From Dirofilaria immitis (Eukaryota; Nematoda; Chromadorea; Rhabditida; Onchocercidae): DNA of 64,000 nucleotides. Of the stretch, positions 23,945 to 42,580 are shown piece after piece. The number at the start of each line of letters is the position of its first letter. Within the stretch, counting starts at the first letter, position 1. Made by a program: the position numbers and the translations under genes. The notes under the pieces are model-generated. The model made no database searches, had not been told where the DNA came from, and worked only from the letters and a program-made list of their open reading frames with translations. The DNA lies in NCBI GenBank assembly GCA_024305405.1, contig JAKNDB010000109.1, positions 4,340,001 to 4,404,000 of the forward strand. Reading direction: 5' to 3'.

Positions 23945-26900
23945 TTAGTCTAACAATTTCTCTTCTTCGGAAGAAACAATAGCACCACCGCAACAGAAAT
24001 TATATAAATTCTTTAATATTCCTTTCCTGAAATGACAACACTTGTAATGGTTGTTGCTTATAATAGAACACATCCCATATTTACCTACACTCAAATTCCA
24101 AAAGCAAAACGAAAAGAGGAGCACTTTTCCAGAACTAATGGAGATTTGATTGTAAAAATTTTTGTAACATTTTTTTGAACCAAATTCATATTAATTCACT
24201 CACGAAAACGGGCTCTTTACTGTTAAACGGTCTCCAGCTGAGTGAAAATGTTCATATCTATAAGCGTTGAGTCTCTCGTTTGTTGTAATTTCACAAAGTA
24301 TCTACAATTTTTAAACTTTAATACTTGGGAATATACTTGGGTTTAGTGCTTACATTCGTATCCTTCCACATGTCATCTTTCCTTGAAAAAACTAATGCCC
24401 ACTTAAGCCATATTCTTCGTCAAATCAAACTGTCGCATAGAACGTACATACAAGATTTGTTAACATTTAATCATTCTAGGTTTTGAAAAATTTATTTTGG
24501 CGATTTTAGATATCCACCAGAATGGGAATAAACATGTAATTCTTCATATTTCCTTAAAGTTTGTTCTTACCTGATATATTTGAAATATGAACATCGCGCT
24601 TGTCCATATAAAATGATAAAGAGCTATGGCAGAAACATAAGTTACCCAAGGATTGCAGTATGTAATATTTGCTTGAGAGATCTCACCACATGAATCGCGC
24701 CAATCTTAAAATTAAGTAATTAGACGTTTGAAGGATTCACGTCTGTTTTGACTTGTGTTATATAAAAATTTATAAAATGTAATGACTTTATACAAACCTT
24801 ATAAATGATTCGTTTAAAACATTTACTTAGCTTCCCTTTTGGAACAGGTCTGGGTGGTAAAAATAACTGATGCGTTTAATACCGGCTTTAAAATTTTTGC
24901 GCGCACTATACTGTGATTATTAGTGATTGTGTCGAAGTTTCGTATATTGCATCCGGCTGATCTAATTGATGAAATATTAAATGTTTCATTTGCCATTTTT
25001 TATGACTAGCGAACTAAGGAAAATAATAACAATGCATTTTCTTTGAATTGCCAGGAGTCATTTAGTACAGTATGCCGTTGCTATTTATACGGATGGCTTG
25101 ATCCCATAAGAAAACTTCCCTCGACAGTCTTATCTCGTTTCATCCAATCCATAAAATAGGGTTCTCTGAAGTCGAAGCAGCTTGATTTTCAATTTAGAAT
25201 ATGGAGAGTCTGTTAAGCGCGTTAAAATAGCTGCAAGAGCTTACAGTGGAAAGTTGCGACAAGAAACTGTAGTGAAGAAGCAATGACAACGCCAAGATAA
25301 AAAACAAAGTGTAAATGATTCTTTTCTCCGATGCAATTCAAGATCCACGGACAATGGTGATCAAACCTGCAATCATGTGACTCCAGGGAGTTTAGTGCGA
25401 AAAAAGAAATGAGAAGTCGCAATTGTGTTTTGTGGAGATCGGAATAGCCAAAATATTTATAATATAAAAATGTTGATAATAACCAAATAATCAAGATATT
25501 CGTATTAATAAGTATCTCGATTAAGTGATTTCGTAATATAAGATTACTTCGATTCATAATTTCCAAACGAGGAATCATCCCTTTTAAGTAAACCTTTTAT
25601 CTGAAGGAATCCTTGATTACACCGAGATATTTAAATAATATAAATATCTTGATTATTTTCGACATATTTAAAAATATTTCGATTATCCCGACAGGAGTAT
25701 AAATTCATGAGCGACTCCGTCCCAGGTTCCTACAAAAAATTTTCAAGATAATCTTACGTTCTGCAACGATTGGAACTAACTACGATCTCTCAAAATAACG
25801 TTGAACTAATGCTGACTAAAACGAAAGTGAGTCCTCGCATTGTTTGGTATTTTAAGCATGCATAATGTTCACTGAAAGTTATTTCACGACCAAAAATCGA
25901 AGTCGACATAAAAGATAAGAAGAAACATTTCCCGTCCTTTTAAGTTGAAACTTTGTCCTCGTTCCAACACAAATTTTAAGCGAAAACAACCTTTTCACGC
26001 AACGATCACATACTGAACAATGTTTTGATCTTGCTGGTCTTCTTAGCAAGCATGTGCTACAAAATGAGACAGCTGACTGGTTTTCTTTTCCCACATATCC
26101 CGTATCATTTCGCACCGCTCCTGAAAGTACATCATAGAAAGACTTTAACGACCAGAGATAAATCTGAAAAAATGATTACTTTTGGAATGACGTAACTTGG
26201 AAGTTCAAAGCAGATAATGTGGCAGCTTGAGTTTTTATATTCGTGAAGATTAAAACATGATTTTGGGAATATAAGAAAAAAATCTGGCTACGAAACTGCA
26301 ATCCAGCAGCATACTGAGTACTAATTGCACTTTATCAGAACCAAAATGGAGAAAAATAAGTTCAAAATTTTAGGAAAACAATATTTACGTTAAAATATTA
26401 AAGTAGTTACTGGAAATTTCAATTTCTAGATGAAAACATTTCTACAAATTAATCAAAACAACTTTTAAAAATTTTTGAGATAATATATGCGCCAAAATAG
26501 TTACTTTATGAGAAGCGATAACGACACCGGGATCAGAAAAAACAATCCATAAGAACAATACTGGAACAAGTATTACAAAGATGAAGAAACTAATTTGCCA
26601 ATACCAACCAGCAAAGTCATGCAAATAAAGCAACCAAGTTACAGCCAATATAACCTTTGACGCGACTGCTGCGCCTAAAGGTACGATGCAGAAACTCCGA
26701 TCTGTTGCGAGTGATCTGAAATCAAATCTCTTGAAACGAATATTTCGAAAACTTAAAGTTTTCTCTCCATGGATTGAGATCAAAAATAATAGAAAAGGTA
26801 CCTGTAAACAGTTCGTCCAAGAACACCAACTAATAATAGCAATAAGACCTTGATTGTATAGGATAAAAAATGTGTAAAATTATACCCACAGCGACCATAA

Positions 26901-28381
26901 TAAATACCGGTAGGAAAAACATTATTCGTGATATCAATACCTAAAAAACTAGCCAATTTAAATGGCAAACAAATTTTCAACGAAATGAAATAAACAGCGC
27001 AATTTTATGAACAAACTCACATCATTTTCCCTCACATACTGGATGAAAGTTGAAGAGATCAGCCTTTTCTTGCGCTCAGCTCTTTCCAATATCTTTGCGC
27101 TAATCACATCTCCTCGTCGAATTGCAATATCACGAGGAGTTTCATTATCACGATTACGAACCACTAATTCTGTATCATATTTTATCAAAACATTAACTGC
27201 AGAATGATTGCCTTGTATCACGGCCCAATGCAAAGCTGTATTTGCGTAAGTTGTATCGGTACAAGACAAATCGGCACCCATTGTTATTAGCATCTGGAGA
27301 GGATCACGACTAAAAACCTGGAAATGCAATACATTATCAAGTCTTCCAAACTAAGTAAGATAAAAGTGATGTAAAACCTGCATTTCTAGAAATTTCTAGG
27401 AACAAGAAAACTTTATAAGAATAAGTAATTAATGAAATAAAAATTCATCAAATTGAATCATTGTTTATTTTGAATTTATTTTGAACCTTATACGCTGCCC
27501 ACATTGCCGGTGTCATCATTGTTTCATCTCTTTCATCAGCGGACTGTCCAGCTGCAATCAAATATGCAGCTGTTGATGTTCTTCCAAACTGTACAGCAAC
27601 ATGAAGGGAGTAAAACCTGCAACAAGAAATCAGAATAACTAAATGAATGCAAATAAGAAAAAAAAGAGGTTCAAATAGTGAAACCAGTATCTATGTTATT
27701 GTTTGTACTCCTGACTCATCTGAAATACTATTATAGCATAATATCGTGATTGTTTAAAAGAAATTCTTTTCCTAATGATATTCCTATTGGTTTGACTACA
27801 TTTTTTGCTCGTTCCATCTCGTTTATGAATAATACCTAATTAAGAATGCCCAAGGATGGAAAAACGCAAATGAAATTACTAGAAATGACCAAAAAGATGG
27901 GCTGTTAAAAATACCTTCAACATCACTTAGGTGGACATCAGCTCCATGAGCAACCAAAAGAGCAACCATATGAGTATGGCCATGTCGTGCTGCCCAGTGG
28001 AGTGGCGTTGAAGCAAGGACACCACCGACTGCATTCACATTGCAACCACGGTCGATTAATATTCGAGTTATGGGTAAACTAAGCAAAAAATCGTAAAATA
28101 AAACTTGCTATGAGAAATATCTGTCAAAAAATTAAAAATTCTAATGAAGCGTTAGTTACTATAATATTGTTATGTACAATATTCGAAATAAAGTAAGAAT
28201 AGGTTGGTAAAATAATTCAGAAACACCAGATTTACCGATTGTTAATAGCAGCCCAATGTAGTAAAGAGCAATCATCAGCATCCAGCGTATCCGGTGTACA
28301 TTCTCCAGAATCTAATAGTTCTTGTAGTCTTGATACATTACCAAATTGCGCAGCTTGTCGTGCGTCCATTAAATCGTTCAT
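23945..28381 (-). CDS. ZDHHC17: Ankyrin-repeat DHHC palmitoyltransferase (ZDHHC17/HIP14 type)
   Basis: Eleven exons on the minus strand: 28381-28236, 28078-27915, 27616-27487, 27317-27021, 26940-26802, 26715-26505, 26120-25991, 25366-25245, 24704-24571, 24301-24204 and 24026-23945, giving about 551 residues. Residues 1-245 hold ankyrin repeats ([50 protein letters not shown]). Four to six membrane segments follow, and the Cys-rich core [20 protein letters not shown] leads to RFDHHCPW across the exon 7/8 join; the DHHC Cys forms the acyl intermediate. TTNER and a C-terminal CCGG region match the human protein. The enzyme palmitoylates synaptic and vesicle proteins at the Golgi, and its ankyrin domain picks substrates. 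Three one-base losses break the reading frame as written: the A4 run 27612-27615, the A6 run 26865-26870 and one of the T4 runs in 26081-26089. With them restored, all splice phases agree. The first Met follows an in-frame upstream stop. Confidence 0.93.
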
Positions 28382-29660
28382 ATTGAGATATCAGTAATAT
28401 CCGCAGGATTCGCGTAGAGTCAGTGATAGCAATCAGCAGCCGTTCCGTACCGATCTTACTCGCAAAGAAAGATGTATCGTGAGAACTGGGATAAGGTTTA
28501 ACGATAATGACAGGTACATAGTCCAGATAGGTGCCAAATGCTCGAACTTTATTTTACGATGAAATTCGAATAACCATTATCATGAAAGCAGATCTAAACA
28601 ATAAACCATAAGTATTAACTAACTGTAGCAAATAGGTTCATCGTTTCTTAGCAGAGTTGCTACAACGTCTGTAAGAATCAACAAGATCGCATTAATAATC
28701 ATCGAAGAAAAATGTGATCAGCACACTGCAGCCATTAATGCCAAAAGTATGACTTACCGAATAAGAGATGAGAAGATAGGTAGACAAACACTCCAAATGG
28801 AAGATTATAGAGTAAGATGGCTTCCAGATTTTTGAAAGCAACACAGATATAACACTCTTAGTAACAAATATATCTGTTTGCCTTTGTGATGATTTCTGTA
28901 ACACTTCTGTCCCTACCTATCCACAACGCAAATGGAATGGATTGATTTAATGATAACTAGGTAGTACATAATACTCCTCCAATTTAACCTTTTATATAGC
29001 ATAGAACCATCGTCACTAACAAATAAAGAACACCAATATCTTCTGATCCCCGCTCTATAAGTTCATATTTTATTTTACTAATTCAAACGACTACAACCAA
29101 AATTAATGCGATCATTGGATACGTTCACGCATCTAAGGAACTTCAATTTTTTAAATTCTTACAGATCGATTAGTGATACATAATATTTTTCCATATACTA
29201 TTCTACCTATCACTCGCCAACCTTTCTAAATTCCCAATTCCCGATTATCTCAGCTTTGTCATATCACGTCACAAAAAGCAGTAATCCCAGAATGCCTCCA
29301 ATACAGTTAATTTGAGACGATATTTTCCTAATGTCCCAGCCACAGTATCACAAAGTTATGATGTTTCATAATCTGCAATTAACTGCTGTGAATTGTCGTT
29401 GAAGTGTTGTTTTTCAAATATTGGTGGCGGTCTCTGTCGCTGTACAAAGTAGTTATACTTTTTAAAATATCTTTTTCTGCATGATAAATTGAGCATGAAC
29501 ATGGTACAATTATTCAAAGTGATACAATTATGAAGTGAATTGAGTAACGATTAATATTTCTTCATTTGCTTTGTGTTTGAATATTTTTGCAGTAAGTTTG
29601 CTTATGTGAAATCTCAAGTTTATGCATCATCATTGTTTTTATGTTATATTGGTCTTTTAT
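28382..29660. other. Divergent intergenic region between DHHC gene and vang-1
   Basis: No supported gene. It separates the 5' end of the minus-strand DHHC gene from plus-strand exons starting near 29.6 kb, so it probably carries promoters for both directions. No conserved motif was identified by eye. Confidence 0.45.
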
Positions 29661-29865
29661 GCAGTTTATGTCAGTATATGCTATTTATATTATATTCTTT
29701 GGCTGCCAGATTTCATCTTGAATCAATCACGACAGTGAAGTCAGGTGAAATATGATAGGCGGAGTTGTTTTTACATTTTGCTGCTTTACTTCTGAACTTA
29801 GTAATTTTCTGTTTTTCAGGAGTAACAAATGCATTAGTTGTATATGCGTGTGATATGCTGATAAG
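29661..29865 (+). CDS. Two orphan exons, faint MPV17/PMP22-family resemblance
   Basis: An open stretch ending at 29744 (GTGAAA donor) joins in phase to exon 29820-29865 (TTTTTCAG acceptor, GTAAGA donor) and reads LYSLAARFHLESITTVKSGV then TNALVVYACDMLIR. The spacing of SG, Ala and D-x-x-x-[QR] resembles the N-terminal membrane segment of MPV17-like proteins, but the downstream GPxxHxWY motif is absent. The next exon (29987 onward) does not continue in phase. This may be a truncated gene, an untranslated leader of vang-1 or chance. Confidence 0.25.
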
Positions 29866-30000
29866 GTAAGAGACACTTTCGAAATTACATAGCTTTGAAC
29901 TTCTTACTTTTTATTTTTACTACTGGTAAATAATTAATTTTGTCCGATCACAGATTCTTTTAAATAGCTTTTAGTGCTTTATGTAGGTAACGAGTTGTTC

Positions 30001-32710
30001 ATGTCCTTGTTGTCCGAGAATTCGGGGCGACGTTCTTCGTCACATCGTAATCTACGAATGGCTCGAAATTTATCACGTGGATGTCCTGGTTCGATGGATG
30101 CTGGTACCTCCTTTATTCCCAATTTTTGGCGGTTGCAAGTGAGGTATTTTTTTTGCATTGCTGTTTTTACTTCATATGACTAATTTTTTCAATATTGAGC
30201 CATCACGTTTTGTTTGTTTGTTTCTCTTTCTTTTCATTTTATGATTCATGTAGGGCATGAAATTGACAGTCGATGATGATAACTGGGCAGAAAATACCAC
30301 AGTTATAACGGGCAATACAAGTGAACACTCATATAGTGGTCTTGCCGAAAGAGCATTTATGGCTCCAGTTGGACGTGTTGTAGCCAGAAGATGTTCTCGA
30401 ATATTTTGGCTTTTCAGTGCCTCGCTTATTTCATCTGTGGCTATTATTTCTCCCTCTCTTATGGTTGCTTTACCAATTATTTTGTCTCAGGTTGGATTCG
30501 GCTGGCCTGAGGTTTTTTAATGATTTTTTTGAAAAGTCTAATGAATCCGAATCACAATTAATGTTGAAAATAAAAAATAGACGAAAGATATATTTAATGC
30601 TGAAAATGTTAGTAAATCAGCTTAAAATGGTTATCGCAAGATTCTTTGCTATAACATGTAGTTTGAAACGCTTCGCCATGATTTCAAAATCTGCAGGTAT
30701 TATGTGACGCTGACTGCCAAGGACTGATGTTAAATTTGGCAGTAAAAACAATGCTGTTATTAGGCGCACTTTGGGCGATGTATTTCCGACGTGCTTCAGC
30801 AGATATGCCACGTCTATTTTTTCATCGTGCTGCATTAGCATTCTTAGCTTTATTCGTTCTCTTTGCCTTCTGGTTGTTTTATTCTGTTCGTATATTGTTC
30901 GAGAAAGAAAACAGTTATAATGTGATTGTTGGTTTTGCTCTTTCATTACTCGATGCAATGCTTTATTTACACTATATTACGGTCATTATTTTGGAGCTGC
31001 GTTCGTTGAGACCAGAATTCATTGTTAGCGTTATAAGGGATCCGGATGGAGAAAGTCGAACTTTTAGTCTCGGATTGATGAGTATTCAGGAAGCTGCTGT
31101 CCATGTTCTCAGGATGTATTATTCCACTTTTCCATCTTATAATCCATATATGGATAAAGCTTTTAATGGAAGTTCAATGCATTTCCGATCTGGCAAGTTA
31201 TCATGCTTTATTTTTACTTGTGGAAAAATGGTTCCCATTTTCTCGCTATTCAACATATGAGTGTTGCCTATTATATTATTTATTCATTTTTCCTTGATTA
31301 GATGATTCGAAACCTCTCTTATGCTGTTATTTGGCTCCGTTACATTATTCGATATTATAAATATATAGCGCAGTAAATAGAATGGGCGCTTAAAGAATTT
31401 ATTATAAGTATATCAATCGATATTAGTAATCTCAAAGCCTTCTAGATAAACAACAGGATTGTATCTTCTGCTTATGTATTGAATTACTTTAAAATAACTA
31501 AGTATTTAGTCGCAAAAAAAGAGTCTGGATATCGAGAGATCCTTCGTTTTACCTGTAAGCAAATAGTTTAGGTGTGTCACAACCAGCAGGAGGTTTCAAG
31601 ATGTATGATATCGAAGGTTTGGGTAACGAATGTACTATAACGGAGGCTAACGCTCGTGTCATCATGGAAGCTGCTGCGAAGAGACGAATCGGTGGACACA
31701 ATGAACGTTATCATGAAATAGTAGAGTGGGAACGGCGAGTTCAAAAACGGAAATATCGCTTGATTAGTACCACTGAAGAGGCTTTTGCAAGTGTCCAAAA
31801 TGTGACAGCCAATAATCAAAATAAGGTGTGTATTCCGGAAGAAAATTTTTTCCTGAAGTCACACTTTATTAAGACTTTCAAAAGCTTCTTAAACATTCAT
31901 AATACTGAAATATTCAGTTTACGGAGATGCATAAAATAACTTTTGCAGGTTTTGGGAGAACCTATGGAAGCACTTGGAGCAGCGCAAGCAGTGTTTTCTG
32001 CTATCGCTAGGCCACTGAATAAATATTTGAAACTTACTCGACAGCAACCTCGTCATACAGCTGATCAAGTTGTTGCTCATCTTGCTCGCTGTCTTTCACT
32101 TCGTTTTACAGCTGCTACATTTTTGCAGAGATTTTCTCTTCGAAATTTCCTTTCCCAGTTAGTTTTTTAGCTTTGACTTTATTATTTTTGCTGCTTCCTG
32201 TCATTAGAATTGAAGGTTTTATGCAAAAAATTTATTCCTTAAATTTTGGTTTATAACTATTGCTAGATGCTGTTTACTAACACTTTTGTACTAAAACATG
32301 GTAATGGAGTTTTGGATTATATATATATTAATGTTTAATGTTGTTTAGGAACGCGTGAGGGAAACAAAGTGGTCAATTGTATGCAATGTCCAAGCATCAG
32401 CTGGTATTAAGCATGGTACGGTGTTTGTACTACGTTGTCACGAACGTGATGATGATGCTGGAGTGCAGTTGCTTTGTTCACTTCATTCATTTCCTTTTTT
32501 AATCTCACTGAACAGCAATCGTCGACATCAAAATTTGCTTTAAAATTACTCCAGAATCAAATGTTTAGCCACATTTTGACATATTTCTTACTGATTTTTA
32601 AGTTGTACATTGCTGGATATCAGTTTATTCAGTTTTCTGCTACGTTTGCATATCCGTGCATAATATCATTCGATTTTTACTTGCATGTTAGAAATTTTTG
32701 CATGACTTAG
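30001..32710 (+). CDS. vang-1: Van Gogh-like planar polarity membrane protein
   Basis: Exons: 30001-30138, 30254-30490 (or 30511), 30697-31196, 31567-31825, 31949-32157 and 32349 to about 32543/32710. The N-terminus has DDNWAENTTVITGNTSEHSY, the conserved Vang signature. Four hydrophobic segments follow (around 30400, 30740, 30840 and 30930), then a cytoplasmic half with FRSGK, FKMYDIEG, AAAKRRIGGHNERYHE, ERRVQKRKYRL and KYLKLTRQQPRHT. Vang works with Frizzled, Dishevelled and Prickle in planar cell polarity at the plasma membrane. The start is taken at ATG 30001; earlier exons are possible. Two frame breaks occur. One lies in 32118-32157, inferred because exon 5 must end in phase 0. The other is the T6 run at 32495-32500, after which PFFNLTEQQSSTSKFALKLL matches the Vang C-terminus. 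The usual ETSV PDZ-binding end is not seen; the restored frame runs on to 32710 through a hydrophobic stretch, so the last exon is probably mis-ended. Confidence 0.92.
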
Positions 32711-33728
32711 ATTATTTTTCATCGTTATTCGTGTAACAAATTATTAAGGATTTAGTTTGAAAGATTTTTCATTAGTTGAATGTGTGAGCATAAACCACTC
32801 AGAGTGTAAGTTTCAAGCACAGAATGTCAATGTGATCTCAATAACGTCTGAAGATATCAATATTATGCATCATTCTTTATGATTTTTCATATTTATGAAT
32901 CAGTTTGAAAATGCATCCAATAATTATCAGTTAGTTCATTTGCTCAGCACATGCATAATATTGAAAATACCCACTTTCATAATTGGTGCTTACTTCCGAC
33001 TAAAAAATAAAATTTCATCAGCTTATTAGGACGATGAAAGGACTTTGTTTGTCCGTTTCCTGCGTTTTTTCTTTGTATTGCCCACTATTGTTTGGTAATC
33101 CATTTCTGCATGGATTAAACAGTCAACATTTCATACTGTACCTAAATGAACAGTCATTTCATGCACTAGATTTGATACTCATAACGTCTGTTTTCCTTTG
33201 TACAATACAGTGGTCATTTTGAATCGTGTTTTGTTTATACTGCCATGTTATCATGATAATTTTTGCCTCTTCACTGGATTTTTCTGCATTTTGTTAATTA
33301 TTTATGCCATTGTTATCATCGTTAATGTTATGCCTTATAAACGACACAATGTAATTAGATGCGGGAAAGTGGACTTTATGAAGCAGTGCGTAAACAACAT
33401 TTAGGGAGAAATAGCATATCAGCTTATAGTTTCTCATATGATTCTTTTCGAGTTTTAATTTTTAATTCTTTTAATGTAGTGTAGAAATCCGTCGTAGTTT
33501 TTTGAGTTCTGACATTGTAGGCAAATAAAAAGGTAAAAGCGTGGAGCATTAGAAACAATAAAAGAGGTGAGGATTTGGAATCATACGTTCACAGACTTTA
33601 GAATGGTTGTTAATAGATCTGCTTGTGCTTAATTCACTGTAAATATTGTGTGAAGATGGAGTGGAGGTTTATTCTTCGAATTTTATTTTTAACTAGAGTC
33701 GGAAGGTATTGGTATTGTTTAGTTCATC
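32711..33728. other. Intergenic downstream of vang-1
   Basis: Only short ORFs without homology occur here (for example plus 33034-33222). It may include the vang-1 3' UTR or a missed final vang-1 exon carrying the C-terminal PDZ ligand, but none could be identified. Confidence 0.4.
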
Positions 33729-34183
33729 TTGCACTCGAGCCAATGGAGGCAACTAACTGATAGTTCAATGTCAAAGGGGATGTTTTTAGACTTTTCTAAT
33801 TATCGGACGGACTTCGGATTGTCACGTTTGGCCAATCCGTGCATTGCCATCAATGACCTATGCAAAGTGGAGGATGGGCAAAGAAGTTATAGCTATAGAC
33901 TATGGGGGCAACAAGAAGAATACGCTTTGGTCGATCAGGGTATGTTCCAAATGATCCCCAGGGACTGTACTTATTAAATGAAGAAAGAAAATGGAGAGTC
34001 GATACTTTCAACACAGAGCAGAGATATTTACGGGTACCAGAAAGTTCTTTTGCAGTAGAATCAGGAGAAAGAGAATCGCTATATGCTTCGAAGCGTCACC
34101 CCAGAATTTCGATAAGCCATCCTGACTTCTCGAATAATCGTTCCACTAAAGGAGGTTCCTCCAGTATCTCTGCAGACATATGA
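33729..34183 (+). CDS. Unidentified hydrophilic ORF of about 150 residues
   Basis: Two overlapping frames look coding. The first runs from 33729 (contains DFGLSRLANPCIAINDLCKV), the second ends at 34183 (contains VPNDPQGLYLLNEERKWRVD and a Ser-rich tail). They join into one 150-residue ORF if a G is added to the G5 run at 33904-33908, the same kind of defect seen across the window. There are no introns and no recognised domain; the product is polar and Arg/Ser-rich. It could be an exon of a larger gene or a small gene of its own. Function unknown. Confidence 0.35.
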
Positions 34184-34205
34184 TGCTGGGGGTTCCTATC
34201 ATTCC

Positions 34206-34308
34206 ATACTTAAGCTGTTCTGCTCCGTGCGGGTATTGACACGAAATTCGTCGTCACAGTACTTCACACTATATGACTGTTGCAGCTTAAGTATCAGTCG
34301 TGAAGTAT
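34206..34308. repeat. Nested inverted repeats (possible hairpin)
   Basis: ATACTTAAGCTG at 34206-34217 has its exact reverse complement at 34283-34294. A second pair, TACTTCAC at about 34258-34265 and GTGAAGTA at about 34301-34308, overlaps it. The two pairs cannot both form fully at once. Purpose unknown; there are no flanking target-site duplications that I can see. Confidence 0.4.
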
Positions 34309-34728
34309 TGGTGCGTGCTATTGTAGGGATAAGGAGGGGTGCTTTCTGTCGAGGGTGATTGGACGAACGTGTAAGGTTGGGAAGAAGGATCGTGGTGGTT
34401 TTAGTGAGCGGTAGAAAAGGGAAAAGAGAAGACGTAATATCCGAAATAGATGGTAGTAATCAGATCGCATTTAAATTAAGAGTGTAATTAAAGTTTTAGA
34501 TGAAATTTTTTATCCTTCAATTTAGTAAAAAATTTTGCGACTTTTAAACCATAAATTTTTCCTATTTTATTATTAAATTTACTCGTGGATGATGTGATGA
34601 AATTTGCACTGTTTGAAATATATGGGTGAATTCTCCAAAGGTATTTGTTTCTTTTTTTTGCATTTGGCATACGGCATGTTAAAAAGTCAAACGAACTATG
34701 TCAGTTTTTCTAGGCAAAATATTTATTT

Positions 34729-34740
34729 ATTTTTCTTCAG
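34729..34740 (+). promoter_or_regulatory. Likely spliced-leader (trans-splice) acceptor directly before math-33 ATG
   Basis: The sequence TTTTTCTTCAG ends immediately at the A of the start codon at 34741. In nematodes a strong acceptor abutting the ATG without a 5' coding exon usually marks spliced-leader addition. An ordinary 5'-UTR intron remains possible. Confidence 0.5.
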
Positions 34741-42580
<7,840 letters not shown>

